DNA of 64,000 nt from Meconema thalassinum. Lineage: Eukaryota; Arthropoda; Insecta; Orthoptera; Tettigoniidae. The notes below the pieces were generated by a model. That model did not search any database, was not told the DNA's origin, and saw nothing but the letters and a program-made list of their open reading frames with translations. The DNA lies in the NCBI GenBank assembly GCA_946902985.2, contig OX336388.2, positions 368,825,387-368,889,386 on the forward strand, written 5' to 3'. This document shows positions 19,805 through 31,754 of the stretch, piece after piece (positions within the stretch are counted from its first letter, which is position 1; each line of letters starts with the position of its first letter). A program made the translations under genes and the position numbers.

Positions 19805-21485
19805 TTAGCATACTTTCGAATTTTGAAAAAAATGAAAGTAGACTTATGAGATCTACACAGAGCCAAAAATTGTGTGTGTGTCTGTGTGTGTGTGACTGTG
19901 TGTCTGTGTGTGTGAGAGAGAGAGAGTGTGTGTACTCTGAATGTCTGCCCCCCACCCTATCACTTCGAACACGGTGAAACCGAATTGAACGAAATTTGGT
20001 ACAGAGGTAGAACTAGCAAAGGGCACCTCAGAGTCATGTTTTATATCACCGCCATCTTGACGGAAACGTAATGGCGGTCACCCAAATGTTCAAAGCTAAA
20101 ATCAAATTACGAATAACCTAATCATCCGATCTCTACCAAATTTTGCGATAACATATATTTACATGGCGAGCGCCTTTTGACTAAATTACAAGGTAATCAG
20201 CCCAATAGTTTGCAGATGGCGGCCATGTATGTGTGCAAATCGATTCCCCCTATCAATTCAAACACTGTGAAACCGAATTGAACGAAATTTGATACAGAGT
20301 TACCACTAGCAAAGGACACCTCAGTGTTATATCTTATATCGCCACCATCTTGACGAAAACGTAATGGCAGCCACCCAAATGTTAAAACCTTAAATCAAAT
20401 TACGACCAACCTAATTATCTGATCTCTAGCAAATTTTGCAAAATTATACCTTTATGTATGAAGAATGTTTTGACCAAACAACAAGGTCATTATCCCTATA
20501 CTTGGCAGATGGCGGCCATGTATGTATGCCAATCGATTCCCCCTATCTATTCAAACACGGTGAAACAGAATTGATCAAAATTTGGTACAGAGGTAACACT
20601 AGCAAAGGGAACCTCAGTGTCATGTTCTATATTGCCGCCATCTTGATGGAAACGTAATGGCGGCCACCCAAATTTTAAAAAGCTTAAATCAAATTATGAC
20701 CAACCTAACAATCTGATCTCTACCAAATTTTGCAATAACATACCTTTATTTGGGAAGCATCATTGACCAAACTACAAGATCATAAGCCCAATAGTTCGCA
20801 GATGACGGCCATGTATGTGTGCAAATCGATTCCCCCTATCAATTCAAAGTCTGTGAAACCGAATTGAACGAAATTTGATACAGAGGTAGCACTAGCAAAT
20901 GGCACTCCAGTGTTATGTTTTATATCGACGCCATCTTGACGAAAACGTAATGGTGGCTATCCAAATGTTAAGAGCTTGAATTAAATTACGACCAACCTAA
21001 TCATCACCAAATTTTGCTACAACATACCTTTATGTGAGAAGCGTTCTTTGACCAAGCTACAAGGTCATCAGTCCAATAGTTTGCATATGGTGGCCATGTA
21101 TGTGAGCAAATCGATTCTCTCAAACAATTCAAACACGGTATAACCGAATTGAATGATATTTGGTACAGAGGTGGCACTTCAAAGGGCACCTCAGTGTCAT
21201 GTTTATATTGCCGCTATCTGGAAGGGAACGGAATGACGGCCACCCAAATGTTAAAAGCTTATGCCACATTACGACCAACCTAATCTTTTGATCTCTACCA
21301 AATTTTGCAACAACATACCTTTTTGTGGGAAGCATCTTTTCACTGAACTACAAGACCCAATAGTTTAAAAATAGCGGCCATGTATGTGTGCAAATCGATT
21401 CCCCATATCAATTCAAACACGGTGAAACCGAATTGAATGAAATTTTTACTGAGGTAGCACTTGCAAAGGGCACCTCTTATTCATG
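19805..21485 (+). mobile_element. 291-bp-unit element, copy 2 (truncated)
   Basis: The head has TACTTTCGAATTTTGAAAA...GAAAGTAGACTTATGAGATC, a GT/GA microsatellite and CCCCCACCCTATCA. The body has about five tandem units, tracked by CGATTCCCCCTATC near 20241, 20534, 20827, 21112 and 21396 (periods 293, 293, 285, 284). Each unit carries GAACGAAATTTGGTACAGAG and ATGGCGGCCA-like text. The tail hairpin seen in copies 1 and 3 is absent, so the 3' end is lost. Confidence 0.75.
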
Positions 21486-21734
21486 TTTGATATCCGTATA
21501 GCACGTTGTACTTCAACAAGCCACTACAAGCTACTACAAGCAACATTCATTTATACTCCTTGAAAAGGACAACGATTTATAACAATACCCATGCATTTAG
21601 GAGAAAGTAGGCTATATGTTATTTACTTAACATATTACTTGTTGTGTTGTGACTTGCTCACAGAATATGTTGAGTCCATGAAATCATATTACTATTATTA
21701 TTAGTGATTTAAGCCCACTAAGGAGAGCTTATTA
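21486..21734. other. No feature recognised
   Basis: Short AT-rich interval; nothing assigned. Confidence 0.35.
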
Positions 21735-22265
21735 CTAGTGCTTCTGCGATGCCTTACTTGTTCTCCAATAACTCCTCAGTCCAGCCAATAACTTGTCCTT
21801 CCTCTCCTGTGTGAGGGGTGGTCGGGTCTTAATCACTTTGGGTGGTGGGGACCAAGAGTTAACACTGTCACAAAATTTGGACCGGTCAAGAATATTACAG
21901 ACTAAAATTCCAGCGTTATTCAAGTCTTGTTTCTTTTTATTAAGCCACAAGCTGTCAGTCTTGTAGCCATTAATGAAGTTGAAAATATTCTTGGTGGTTC
22001 TATCGTTCCCTATCCGGAAGAGGTGCCCGTAGAATTTCTGTCGTCTCCGTCGCATGATAGTGTTGGCTGGTTCCAACTGACGGTATAGTTCGGTGTTTGC
22101 TTTAAGTCCATAAGAGCCATCTGGGAGAAATCTTGGTCCATGAATTTTTCGAAGGCTACATCTCTCGACTTTCTCCAAATCATCCATGTTGCATTTCTTT
22201 TTCATCATCTGCTGTGTATAAAAACTGTGGTCTAATAACGGTTTTAGTATGACAGATCTTTGCAT
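21735..22265 (-). pseudogene. LINE ORF C-terminal fragment (RRxKFYGHL family)
   Basis: The minus-strand ORF has MRRRRQKFYGHLFRI, followed by RTTKNIFNFI and a Trp-Leu-Lys-rich stretch, ending with RSYWRTSKASQKH. This arrangement (R-K-R-F-Y-G-H, then R-I-F-x-Y, then YW near the end) is that of the C-terminus of RTE-like LINE ORF2 proteins downstream of the RT domain. 31755-32245 and 35165-35530 are relatives. The copy is 5'-truncated. Confidence 0.68.
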
Positions 22266-22468
22266 TTATTTGGAATACACCTCTTATTGTAGTGGTTACG
22301 TGATAGATAATAGGCTGCATTGAGTTTAGTGCACCTCTGCGAGATTGAAGTGTCATCTCTGCCATTGTAAGCTATATTATGTTTTTCAGGAAGTGGTCTT
22401 TTGAATAAAGAGCGGATGAGTAGGTATTTACAGTAGTTACACTTAAAGTTCGATATCGGAGAGGTATT

Positions 22469-22765
22469 GGAAAAAAAAAATCAACGCCAACTCCGTACAG
22501 GCCATGGAGGAATGGGGAGTAATGGAAGGTAGAGGCTTCTAGTCGTTTCGACATCGGCACTAGATGGGATGGAGTTGTCAGCTCCATGCCCGGCCGTTTT
22601 TGCTCCCTTCAATTACCCCGGTATTCATTTCTGGTATAGGCTGAGTGAAACGCAGGGCTATTTGTGTTTCCAAAAGTGGTAGTTTTGATTCTAAAATCCA
22701 CTTCCCGGGTGGGGATCGAACCCACTCCCTTCCAGTTAGACAGCGTTACGCAGCCCTCAGAGGTA
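22469..22765 (-). mobile_element. tRNA-derived SINE, S8 type
   Basis: On the minus strand the head reads GGGCTGCGTAACGCTGTCTA with B box GGGTTCGATCCCCACCCGGG, then a roughly 200-bp body, ending near an A/T run at 22469. Single copy in the window. Confidence 0.6.
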
Positions 22766-22794
22766 TTTGGACATAGCTAAATAATAAATTGCTA

Positions 22795-23030
22795 CAATAA
22801 TAATAATAATGTAATTGGTATTCTGCCCCAAAGGCAGGTCCGAACCTCGAAGAGGCTATCCTCAGCCGGAGTTTACGTGCGGTAGGGTGGCCAGGGCCTT
22901 TCCGCCCCTCCTTAAGTTGGCCAACAGTGCCTAGAACCGGCATACCATCCAACTTCCGACCACTTCCAATGCTGCTTAACTGCAGAGTTCTCATGGGATC
23001 CGGTGTTTCAACATGGCCAGGCCATTGGCT
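22795..23030. repeat. Dispersed repeat between TAA microsatellites
   Basis: A block starting GTAATTGGTATTCTGCCCC, flanked by (AAT)n on both sides. It resembles a dispersed insect repeat but no family is assigned. Confidence 0.45.
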
Positions 23031-23039
23031 AATAATAAT

Positions 23040-23426
23040 GATAATAATATCGTAAGGACTCGGGAGCCGGGTGCAAGCTTTGTTATTTGACACCCAGAGG
23101 GCAGCTTGCATGTCGAACGTCGTTGTTCCTTGGAGCACTATGAAATTCAAGGAGGTTAGATATCTAAGATCCTTGACACTACAGCGCTTTCTAGTAGAGA
23201 AAGGAGGAACTTTGTGTTGGTGGAAAATCCCGAGATTAATTTTGCCATTTTGAACACCACATACTGAAATCAAATGGGTTCTTTAACATGCCAACAACGT
23301 ATGACATGCGTGTCGTTAATTTTTGTCACCTTTCAAAAATCACTTACCATGGCCAGGAGCGAACCTGCAAGCTTGGGGTTAGTAATCCGCCACGATAACC
23401 TCTCACCCACCGGGGCAAGCTATAAA
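23040..23426 (-). mobile_element. tRNA-derived SINE, S5 type
   Basis: The minus-strand head is near 23425 with CTTGCCCCGGTGGGTGAGAG and B box GCAGGTTCGCTCCTGG. The body reads to a tail at about 23045 with an AAT microsatellite. Near-identical relatives are 34675-35070 and the 3' part at 47205-47410. Confidence 0.75.
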
Positions 23427-24208
23427 TTCCTATGAGTATGTTGGATCTCTGTAATGGGTATTCTTCGACACCGTAGGAATTTACTAGCTAGTTCCTTGAT
23501 TCCAAAAGCATGATTGTGTAATTAGAATATTAGGATGAAAGCTAAATATCTTCGTCCAATTGGCTTACACCTGGCCCAGAAGCGAATGTATTATACTTAT
23601 AATATATAATTGTTCAAAAACTTTGTGTGCATCACATGAAACTCTATTGAAAAGAAAGTTATGCTTCAGAAAAATTGGGCTCAACGAGGCATCCGGTTTT
23701 ATTACTGGGTGATTGAAACCGTCTACGTGACAAGAACTTTTATCACCTAGCCACCAAGAGGGTGTCCTGACTTCCGGCGAAGAGCTCCTGTATTAAGGGA
23801 CGGAATAGAAGCGTTCAACTCTAGAAAGCATCTGCTACATGGCTATCAATCTGCACCGCACAGATTTGACGTCAAGTCAGCACTTCCTGAGTTCTTTCTG
23901 TTGGAAGAACTCAATCGTCTTGGGGTGTAAATTCTTTGATCTTGAAAGGATCTGATGAAGTGGTATTTATTCTATGTTTGTGGGGGGGGGGGGGGATATT
24001 TTCTTTAAACGATGGACCTACATTGCCATCTGCTTGTCTTAGAATGCAATTATAAAGGAAGAGATATCCTTCAAAATATGAGTACCACTTCGAGCTGTAC
24101 TTAAGTGTTCATCATTTCATTTTTTTTTCATTTACTTTATTTACAAATGGGGGTTATTCCCCGATGGCAAATTGTACAATTACAGAAAATTACCAACAAT
24201 GAGATCAA
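23427..24208. other. No gene recognised; G run
   Basis: Includes an uninterrupted G run at about 23981-23994. No ORF with motifs. Confidence 0.4.
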
Positions 24209-24222
24209 ACACACTTAATGTA

Positions 24223-24543
24223 GGCGGCTTCGGTGGGGTCGTTGGTAGCATGCTGAGCTTCTATGCCCAGGATCACGGGGTCAAACCCGACCGAAGTCAT
24301 CGGATTTTTTAAGAGCGTTAAAAATCCCTCAGTATGCCTTTCTTCTGAGGGGAAGTAAAGCCGGCGAGCCCATGTCATAGATTTATGCCATGTAAGGGAA
24401 CCATCCACTGACTACACTTGTGTGAAGCTAAGATTTGTTGGTTAGATTTGATGTCGCTATATTAGTTCCACCGTTCGCCGCCAGGTTCTGTTTGCAATGG
24501 CATATAGTAGCCAAGTTCGCGGCTAGGTGTCGTGCACCAACCA
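24223..24543 (+). mobile_element. SINE, S1 type, with perfect 12-bp TSD
   Basis: The direct repeat ACACTTAATGTA flanks it (24211-24222 and 24544-24555). The head has GGCTTCGGTGGGGTCGTTGG (A box region) and a B-box-like GGGGTCAAACCCGACC. The body has CAGTATGCCTTTCTTC and GTCATAGATTTATGCCATG. The 3' end is CACCAACCA without poly-A. Confidence 0.88.
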
Positions 24544-24604
24544 ACACTTAATGTACACATGTCGCGATTTGGGAACTATAGTAATTACGTCGTAGTATTT
24601 ACGC

Positions 24605-24947
24605 AAAACCGGGTGAGTTAGCCGTGGTCGTTGCGGCATGACTGTTGGCAGTCGCTCACATCCGGGAGGCGAGGAGGTTCGAGTCCCCCCGCCGGCAACC
24701 TTGAAGATGGTCTTCTGTGCTTTCCCATCTTCCTTCCAGGCAAATGCCGGGGTTGGTCCCTAACTATAGGCCACAGCCGCTACCTTCCAACTCCTCGACC
24801 CTCCCTTCCTAACTTTCCTCCCCAACGGTACTTGTAGCTCACCCATTGGGTGTCCATCTCGAAGCAGCTACAAAACTGGCGAGCCGAACATGTCCTCGGA
24901 CACTCCCGGCACTGAAAGCCATACGCTAAAAAAAAAAAAAAAAAAAA
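24605..24947 (+). mobile_element. Chimeric SINE (own tRNA head, S2-like centre, R tail)
   Basis: The head has GAGTTAGCCGTGGTCGTTGC and the B box GAGGTTCGAGTCCCCC, which looks leucine/serine tRNA-like. The centre has TTTCCCATCTTCCTTCCAGG and GGCAAATGCCGGGG, as in S2. The tail has GAACATGTCCTCGGACACTC, as in S1a. It ends in a run of about 20 A. Confidence 0.75.
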
Positions 24948-25007
24948 TTACACCAAGTTTCAGTCTTCTCTGAAAAACATCAATATGTTTGGGGAAAGGC
25001 TCTAGAG

Positions 25008-26070
25008 TAAGACTGCCCAACCTGCGGCCCGCGAGACTATTTTGTGTGGCCCGCCGCTCCGCGTATGCGCAGTGTCTCCAAAATTTTGAAATAACTAAAG
25101 CTAACTGGACTAAGCAGTGCGCGCGCACCCCTAACTAAGGTCATTGACTCACTGATGAACACTTCAAATCCTTATTAATGGTTGGTACACCTAAGTTCGA
25201 TCCTAAGTGGAGAGAAATTTTATGTGTCGGTACAAAGCTTTTCCAGTCGTCGCACTAAACTAAATTATCATGACCTTTATTTCATAATTTGATTAATAAT
25301 TGTGTCAAATGAACATAAATACTCCCTCTTCGTGATTCATGCTGTATGAGTGTATTGCATATCATCGTACTTCTATTTTAAAGAGATGTATTAAAAATAT
25401 TATTAGTACATTATGCAACGAGCCTATGATGGCAATAATTAAGACACGAGTATGTTTATAAAACGAGCGTATGCGAGTGTCTTAATTACCATTATAGGCG
25501 AGTTGCATACGACTGTTTATGTTCGACGATAATTATTATAACTATTTTATGTTCGAACATAAATATTCATAAATATTTGTCGAATTTTCGCCAGTTTTAT
25601 GTACTCATCAGAGCGCATGAGACGCAGTTAATGCCTTGTATTTGACCATGGCCTCCTCTATTACCGTACTAAGACACTTGGCCAGGCAGTGAAATGTACA
25701 TTAGAAGGCCGTGGAACTCGTTATCTAATTGGTCAAACAACTGTTTCTTGAGCTCTGATTGGTGGGAGGAACTGTTTCATAATGAAAAATAGTGTTATAA
25801 TGACCATCATTATGATACAGTTTTGTGACATATAATAGTCAGGGTCAAACATAAAATATTTTAGTGTTTTATATTTTTATCAACTATAAATAAAATTAGA
25901 AAACGGCAACTATACTAAGAAAACTAAGCTCCGACAGCCACAAATCTCACCATATTGCACCTTTTTTTTTAGTCCAAACCCCCCCCCAAACCCCCCGAGT
26001 GTTACTGGCCCGCAAGGTCCCCCAAGTATTTACAATGTGGCCCTTAGTTGAAAAAGGTTGGGCACCCCTG
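25008..26070. mobile_element. hAT-type non-autonomous element, 8-bp near-TSD
   Basis: The left end has ACTGCCCAACCTGCGGCCCG; the right end in reverse complement has CAGGGGTGCCCAACCTTTTT. Both fit hAT termini (CAGnGGTxxxCAACC). Flanks CTCTAGAG (25000-25007) and CTCTACAG (26071-26078) differ at one of eight bases. No transposase is visible; a hairpin-bearing repeat (25395-25862) is inserted inside. Confidence 0.72.
25395..25862. repeat. Hairpin repeat, copy 1
   Basis: About 470 bp that recur at 52810-53297. It contains an internal inverted repeat: CATTATGCAACGAGCC...AATTAAGACAC against GTGTCTTAATTACC...GAGTTGCATACG (about 25412-25515). It starts TAGTACATTATG and ends AGTCAGGGTCAAACATAAAA. Class unknown. 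Confidence 0.75.
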
Positions 26071-26345
26071 CTCTACAGTAAGACGGTAGTTCTCCCCATG
26101 CTGGCCGATTGGTGTAAGTGTTAAACATAGCGTATAGTTTGGATGTCATCCTTCTATCTTCTAGAGCAGTGGTTCTCAACCTTTGTCAGCTGACGCCCCC
26201 CTTTTCAGATACGGGAGTTCTTCGTGCCCCCCCCCCCCCCCCTCCCACTACGCCTCGCTTCTATAACCTCTTCGATTGACGCGGAGGATATAGACCTAAC
26301 CTTATAACACTACAGTACATAATGGAATGGGCCTATCTATTACAT

Positions 26346-26677
26346 GAAATGAAAATCCACAGCCTGCTTCCAGTCTCCGACCGGGTTAGGAATGGGATGA
26401 ATGAAGCCCCTAACTAGCGGCGAGGATATGAACTGTGCCGGCTGCCGAGGCCTGACGCACTCCTCTGGGGCAATGATTAAATGAATGACAGATGAAATGA
26501 AATGATAGTGGCGAGTGTTGCTGGAATGAAATTTTGACAGGGAAAACCGGAGTACCCGGAGAAAAACCTGTCTGCCTCCGTTTTGTCCAGCACAGATCTC
26601 ACATGGAGTGACCGGGATTTGAACCACGGACCCAGCGGTGAGAGGCCGGCGTGCTGCCGCCTAAGGCACGGAGGCTT
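26346..26677 (-). mobile_element. SINE, S4 type, nested in a hAT element
   Basis: Perfect 14-bp TSD CCTATCTATTACAT (26332-26345 and 26678-26691). The minus-strand head reads GCCTCCGTGCCTTAGGCGGC with B box GTGGTTCAAATCCCGGTC. A closely similar copy is at 45331-45657. Confidence 0.92.
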
Positions 26678-26749
26678 CCTATCTATTACATACTGACTTC
26701 ATTTTAGCACAATACAAAGAACACACTTTTACAACAAATCCTTAAATTA

Positions 26750-26990
26750 GTCAACAAATGTCAGTGATATGGTTGACACTGTTTTCTCTTGGTAAGATTC
26801 GGTATGTTTGGTTTGATATTTGACAGAGCACAGCGGAGATCACTTGCAACATCAAGCTGACAGCGCTGCTTTGTTTCTATGACACTCAGCTTTGAAAATC
26901 CTGACTCACATAAATATGTCTTTGAAAATGTAAGTTCAAACTGTTCAAAGCTTCAAAGAAATCACAAAGATATGCCAACGAGACGATAAA
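26750..26990 (-). pseudogene. hAT transposase C-terminal remnants (ZBED5-like)
   Basis: The minus strand reads VSLAYLCDFFEALNSLNLHF near 26980-26920 and, in another frame, TYLCESGFSKLSVIETKQR followed by DLRCALSNIKPNI (about 26915-26770). These match the order of segments near the C-terminus of ZBED5/FAM200-type hAT transposases (LAYL.DIF..LN..NL; TYLCE.GFS.L). The segments are out of frame and internally deleted; the catalytic part is absent. Confidence 0.72.
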
Positions 26991-27323
26991 ATTGGCATAA
27001 TTTTGCTCCTTATAACACATCAAATTCTTTATTTCACCTCCAACCCCACGGCTTCGCAGAGGTTTGTGACTACAGTTGGCAATTACCAGTGGTTTTGAAG
27101 GATTGACTTGGTGCGACAATCAGTTGGAGAGATTCCAAAAATTTTTATTTTACAAAATTGTAATATTCGAGTTAAAAAAAACTTAATTCCTAAATCACTT
27201 TACGCCCCCCTTGACAAAGCCCCACGCCCCCCTAAGGGGGCGTGCCTCCCAGGTTGGGAACCCCTGTTCTAAAGTTTCCTACCCTAGTTTTCTATCATTC
27301 GAGTTACATCATTGCTAGGATTA

Positions 27324-27765
27324 GCGGCTTCGGTGGCGTAGTTGATAGCATGCTGACCTGCTGTTCCCAAGATAGCGGGTTCAAACCCGGCCGAAGTCGT
27401 CGGATCTTTTAAGAGCGTTAAAATCCTACAGTATGCCTTCCTTCGGAGGGGAAGTAAGGCCAGCGGTCCCATGTCATAGATTTATGGCATATAAAATACC
27501 CTTCCACGGACTGAAATTATGTGAAGCTAAATTTCTTGGTTATATTTCGTTGGAACGCTCTATCAGAGTTCCAACGTTCACTACTATGTATCATTGACAT
27601 CTGGTAGCGAAATTTGGAACTGCTTGAAATTGAACGGAACTTGTAGCTCACCCTATAGGTGTCCGCTTGAAGCAGCTACAGCCTCTGGCGAGCCGAACAT
27701 GTCCTCGGACACTCCCGGCACTAAAAGTCATACGATAAATAAATAAGTAAATAAATAAATAACTA
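27324..27765 (+). mobile_element. SINE, S1a type, full length with TSD
   Basis: TSD CTAGGATTA (27315-27323 and 27766-27774). Head GCGGCTTCGGTGGCGTAGTT, B box CGGGTTCAAACCCGGCC, body with GTATGCCTTCCTTCGG, R tail with CATGTCCTCGGACACTCC, then an (AAAT)n end. This is the best reference copy in the window (442 bp). Confidence 0.93.
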
Positions 27766-27900
27766 CTAGGATTAAAATTGTTGAGCAGCCTTTATTTCTA
27801 CCTTCTCCAGCACATTGACAGCCCTACTTGATATGTTTGGCTGCCAACCCCGACGTCCCGATTTCAATATCTCTTGCTCTCGGGGATTTTCCGATAGATA

Positions 27901-28397
27901 CTTTTTTTTGGTCAATTTTACCCTCCAGGTTGGTGGTTCCAACGGACTCATCGACGGAACTCACCACTACCGCCTTTCCAGGCAGTGTCCTAGAGCTGAG
28001 AACACTTGGAAGGATTGGATACAACTAGGGATGTGTGATCAGCACCTAGCCCTGGCAGCCTCACCTGCAAAGCGAACAGGGGCCTCATGAGGAATGGGAA
28101 GGGAAGGGAAGATTGGGATGGAGAGGCAAGGAAGAGGGAAGGAGGAGGCCGTTGCCTTACAGTAGGAACCATCCTGGCAGTTGCCCGAAGACGAAGTGGG
28201 AAACCACGGAAAACCACTTCGAGGATGGCTGAGGTGGCAATCGAACCCCCTCTACACATTTGGACCACCCGAGGCTGAGTAGACCCCGTTCCAGTCCTCA
28301 TACCACTTTTCAAATTTCGTGGCAGAACCAGGAATCGAACCCAGGACCTCCGGGGTGGCAGCTAACCATGCTGACCGCTACGCTAAGGAGGCGACAC
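27901..28397 (-). mobile_element. SINE, S2 type, full length with TSD
   Basis: Perfect TSD CCGATAGATA (27891-27900 and 28398-28407). The minus-strand head reads GTCGCCTCCTTAGCGTAGCG with B box GGGTTCGATTCCTGG; the central block includes GGTTTTCCGTGGTTTCCCAC; the 3' part ends with GGAGGGTAAAATTGACC and a short A run. Confidence 0.93.
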
Positions 28398-28584
28398 CCG
28401 ATAGATAAATAAATTAATAAATGGTGATGGCGATTGTGTTGTATTAAGGAACGGAACATCGAGGCAATGTGCCTCGAATAAATGAATGTATGAATGTGGT
28501 TGTATGAGCGTCGCATTCATTGTTAAGTAGACTAAGGACGCAAGTAATTGGTGACAGGCTTGTAAAGACTGAAGTAACAAGCAA

Positions 28585-29390
28585 CCCTTACGGGTACAAG
28601 TTTTTCGGGCTTGTTGGCCGTGGTCCAGACAGGATATCTCCCGACGTTTCACCGGAAACTGCGTCCGACATTATCAAGGGTTCCGCTCCTTTCCTTGGTC
28701 AGCAGTGGAATGAGGAAGAGGCTTGAAATAATGGGTAACTGAGAAATCGCCAGTCGCTGAGCATTCTCTCTTACCCGGTCACGATGCACAGTACGGGGAC
28801 ACGGAGATACTCTCTAGGCTGCCAGGCTGCAACGGGAAGCCATAGAAATATTCAAACACCCCGACAATTTTAATCGAAGTGTGCGTAATACATGGATCCC
28901 GGCCCTGAGGAACACCAAGGCCAAGATATCACGCACACGTCAACCTGAAGAACCTTCCCGCTACAGCCCGGCAGTCGCCCAGGAAACACCAGACCCTCAC
29001 AAGCTCGGTTGCCGAAGCCGGAGCACGCATCGCACCCCGCAACATGTACGCGAGACCAGACGATCCAGCCGGAATGCGAAGAGAACGCTCGGCTCACCAT
29101 GCTAATTTGAAGATCCAAAACTACCTTCCAGCCGTTAGTTCATCGCCAAGATCCACCCAACCAACAGTCATATTCAAACAACAATACCCCACTACAAACC
29201 GTTACCCATTATTTCAAGCCTCTTCCTCATTCCACTGCGGACCATGGAAAGGAGCGGAACCCTTGATAATGCCGGACGCATTTTCCGGTGAAACGTCGGG
29301 AAATATCCTGTCTGGAACACGGCCTCCAAGCCCGAAAAATGTGTACTTAATTATGAACGCCGGCCGTGAAAGCCTAAGCTGTTAAACCCT
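28585..29390. mobile_element. Element with long inverted terminal segments
   Basis: 28598-28738 and 29208-29345 are inverted copies of each other: TTTTTCGGGCTTGTTGGCCG, CCAGACAGGATATCTCCCGA, CAGTGGAATGAGGAAGAGGC on one strand, the same on the other. Near each end is a stem-loop with GGTGAAACGTCGGGA. The interior has open frames of 70-113 codons without recognisable domains. Penelope-like or a DNA element; not resolved. Confidence 0.7.
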
Positions 29391-29432
29391 TACGGGGTTA
29401 AGGATGTGCATGCAGCTTAATGAGCCAAACCA

Positions 29433-30598
29433 ATATTGGTTGGTTGGTTCCTCAGTTTAGAGGCTGCGACAACGCGGTCATGTAGCCCCGTGTACTTTGG
29501 GTGTGTGCAGAGTATTGGAACGCAGCCGAAATAAATCAGAATCCTCTATGGACATAAAATTGACATGTGAAAACCTAAAGGAAGTAGGAGACTTCTGTTA
29601 CTTAGGAAGCAAAATAACCAGTGATGTACGAAGCAAATAGGATATAAAAAGTAGGTTAGCTCAGGCAAGGAAAGCATTTCTACAGAAAAGGAATCTATTG
29701 GCATCGAATATAGATTTATGTGTTAGGAAGTAATTTTTGAAGGCCTTTGTGTGGAACGTGACGCTCTATGGAAGTGAAACTTGGACTATTGGTGCAGCAG
29801 AAAAGAGGAAAATTGTGAAATGTGGTGTTACAGGAGAATGATTAAGATAAGATGGGTAGATATGGTTGCAAACGAAGAGGTATTAAGACTAGTGGGAGAG
29901 GTGAGATGTTTCTGGCGACCGCTAATGAAGAGAAGAGATAGGTTGGTAGGACACATACTAAGACACCCAGGAATAGCAAGCTTAGTTATGGAAGGAAGGG
30001 TCGAGAAAAAGAACTGTAGGGGTAGAACAAGGTTAGAATATGTTAAACAGATTGCCTCGGACGTAGGGTGTGGTAGCTATGTAGAGATGGAACGATTAGC
30101 TCAGGACAGGGAGGCATAGAGCGCTGCATCAAACTAGTCAAAAGACTGAAGACTCAAACAACAACAGAATCAGTCTGATGACCGGTGTTAATTGTGATGA
30201 CTGTATTTGTGTGTTATCTGTGTTATGTGTAAGGACTGTAGACATAGAATTTTTCAAGTAGTTCCTACATTTACCGCCAAACGCCACGGTCAACGGCTAC
30301 AAGTTCAGAACTTGGCTACTAGACTCCACCGTGATCGGCTCCTGGCAACGAACGTAGGAATCTAAGAGCGTTTTTTAAACTTAACCTGTAATTTAGCTTC
30401 ACACAGGTGTAATTTGTGGAAGGTTCTTTAACATGCCTTAAATCTGTGGCATGGGACCGCCGGCTTTACTTCCCCTCCGAAGGAAAGCATACTGAGGGAT
30501 TTTAACGCTGTTAAAAAATCAGACGACTTCGGCCGGGTTCGAACCCGCGATCCTGGGCATAGAAGTTCAGCATGCTACCAACTACGCCACCGAAGCCA
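29433..30598 (-). mobile_element. SINE, S1b type, interrupted by a LINE
   Basis: The Q tail at 29433-29500 (GGTTGGTTCCTCAGTTTAGA on the plus strand) and the rest from about 30173 to the tRNA head at 30598 (GGCTTCGGTGGCGTAGTTGG on the minus strand) form one S1b copy. A LINE fragment lies between, at the point where intact copies read TGTAGAATCTGTCTGATAAC. Confidence 0.78.
29505..30172 (+). pseudogene. LINE ORF2 3' fragment (QDREAW family), nested
   Basis: Plus-strand pieces: FCYLGSKITSD, LAQARKAFLQKRNLL, LYGSETWTIGAAE, then a C-terminal part IASDVGCGSYVEMERLAQDR. This is the C-terminus of an RTE-like reverse transcriptase after the RT domain. Stops and frame changes break it. It ends AAGACTGAAGACTCAAACAA, inside a SINE. 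Confidence 0.8.
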
Positions 30599-30924
30599 CC
30601 TGGTTTTGATATTATAACCGTGCCTGTCATAGTTGTTATACAACAATAATAAACATCTCCAAGGAAACACACACATCCTGCTATTAGAAACAAAATTTAA
30701 AATTTTCAAAATTAAAATCTTAACTAATTTTATCATTTTTTCAAAATTTGGCTTTTGTTTTGTGCTGATCTTCACCGTTTCCTCATATATCCCACGTTTA
30801 TAGGAATTTTTGGACATTTCTTTTTATAAAGTGTCTAAGAATCCTTCAGCTACAAAATGAAGCGTTATAATTTTCATTCCTATTTTGTGCAAACTCAAAA
30901 AATAGTTTTAACGTTTTGTTGTTC
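30599..30924. other. No gene recognised
   Basis: AT-rich interval between repeats. Confidence 0.35.
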
Positions 30925-31445
30925 TATGAGTCTTCATTCTTTTGACTGGTTTTAAGCAGCCCTCCATGCCTCTCTGTCCTGAGCTATTCGTTTCATCTCT
31001 ACATAGCTACCACACCCTACATCTGAAGCAATCTGTTTAACATATTCTAACCTTGGTCTACCCCAACAGTTCTTGTCCTTGACCCTTCCTTCCATAAGTA
31101 AGCTTGCTATTCCTGAGTATCTTAGTAAGTGTCTTACCAACCTATCTCCTCTCTTCATTATCATTCTCCAGAAACATCTCTCCTCTCCCTCTTGTCTTAA
31201 TACCTCTTCGTTTGTAACCGTATCTACCCATCTGATCTTCATGATTCTTCTGTAACAAACGCTTCAATTATCCTATTTTCTGCTGCACCAATTGTCCAAG
31301 TTTCACTTCCATACAGCGCCACGCTCCAGACAAAGGCTATCAAAAACGACTTACTAATACCTAAATCTATATTCGATGTCAACAGATTCCTTTTTTGTAG
31401 AAATGCTTTCCTTACCTGAGCCAACCTACTTTTTATATCCGCTTA
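30925..31445 (-). pseudogene. LINE ORF2 3' fragment (QDREAW family)
   Basis: The minus strand encodes MKIRWVDTVTNEEVLRQ, LLRYSGIASLLMEGRV, IASDVGCGSYVEMKRIAQDR (30952-31242) and, upstream in another frame, VRKAFLQKRNLL and LYGSETWTIGAAENR (31239-31424). Same family as 29505-30172 and among the better preserved copies; still 5'-truncated and frameshifted. Confidence 0.8.
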
Positions 31446-31754
31446 GTCCATCACGTTTTATAGAAAGACTAATTACATCCAACGATGTTTGAGTGAGCTG
31501 AAGGTTTAACATCTACTCTAAAAAGGGGAAATATTAGGGAAGCGGTGAAGATCACCACAGAGTCAGGCCCAAATTTTGAAAGAAAAAAAAAGTTACGATT
31601 TGAATTTTGAAATTTCAATCCTTGCTTCTAAAGCAAGGTGCGTGTGTTTTCTTGGAAATGTATATAGTTGATGTCAAGATCTATGACAGGCACAGTTATA
31701 ATATTTAAAATTTTCTTTTTTTGCACGCGAATGGACCACTTAGGATCACGCTAC
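31446..31754. other. No gene recognised
   Basis: No structure assigned. Confidence 0.35.

Larger units (their letters stand above)
26167..27266 (-). mobile_element. hAT element deletion derivative, 8-bp near-TSD
   Basis: Ends CAGTGGTTCTCAACCTTTGT and, at the right in reverse complement, CAGGGGTTCCCAACCTGGGA. Flanks TTCTAGAG (26159-26166) and TTCTAAAG (27267-27274) match at seven of eight bases. It still contains remnants of a transposase gene on the minus strand and a nested SINE. Confidence 0.82.

Noticed and set aside
28881..29385. Candidate host gene inside the long-TIR element
   Set aside because: Open frames of 74-113 codons overlap on both strands and show no known domain; they are enclosed by inverted ends of a mobile element.
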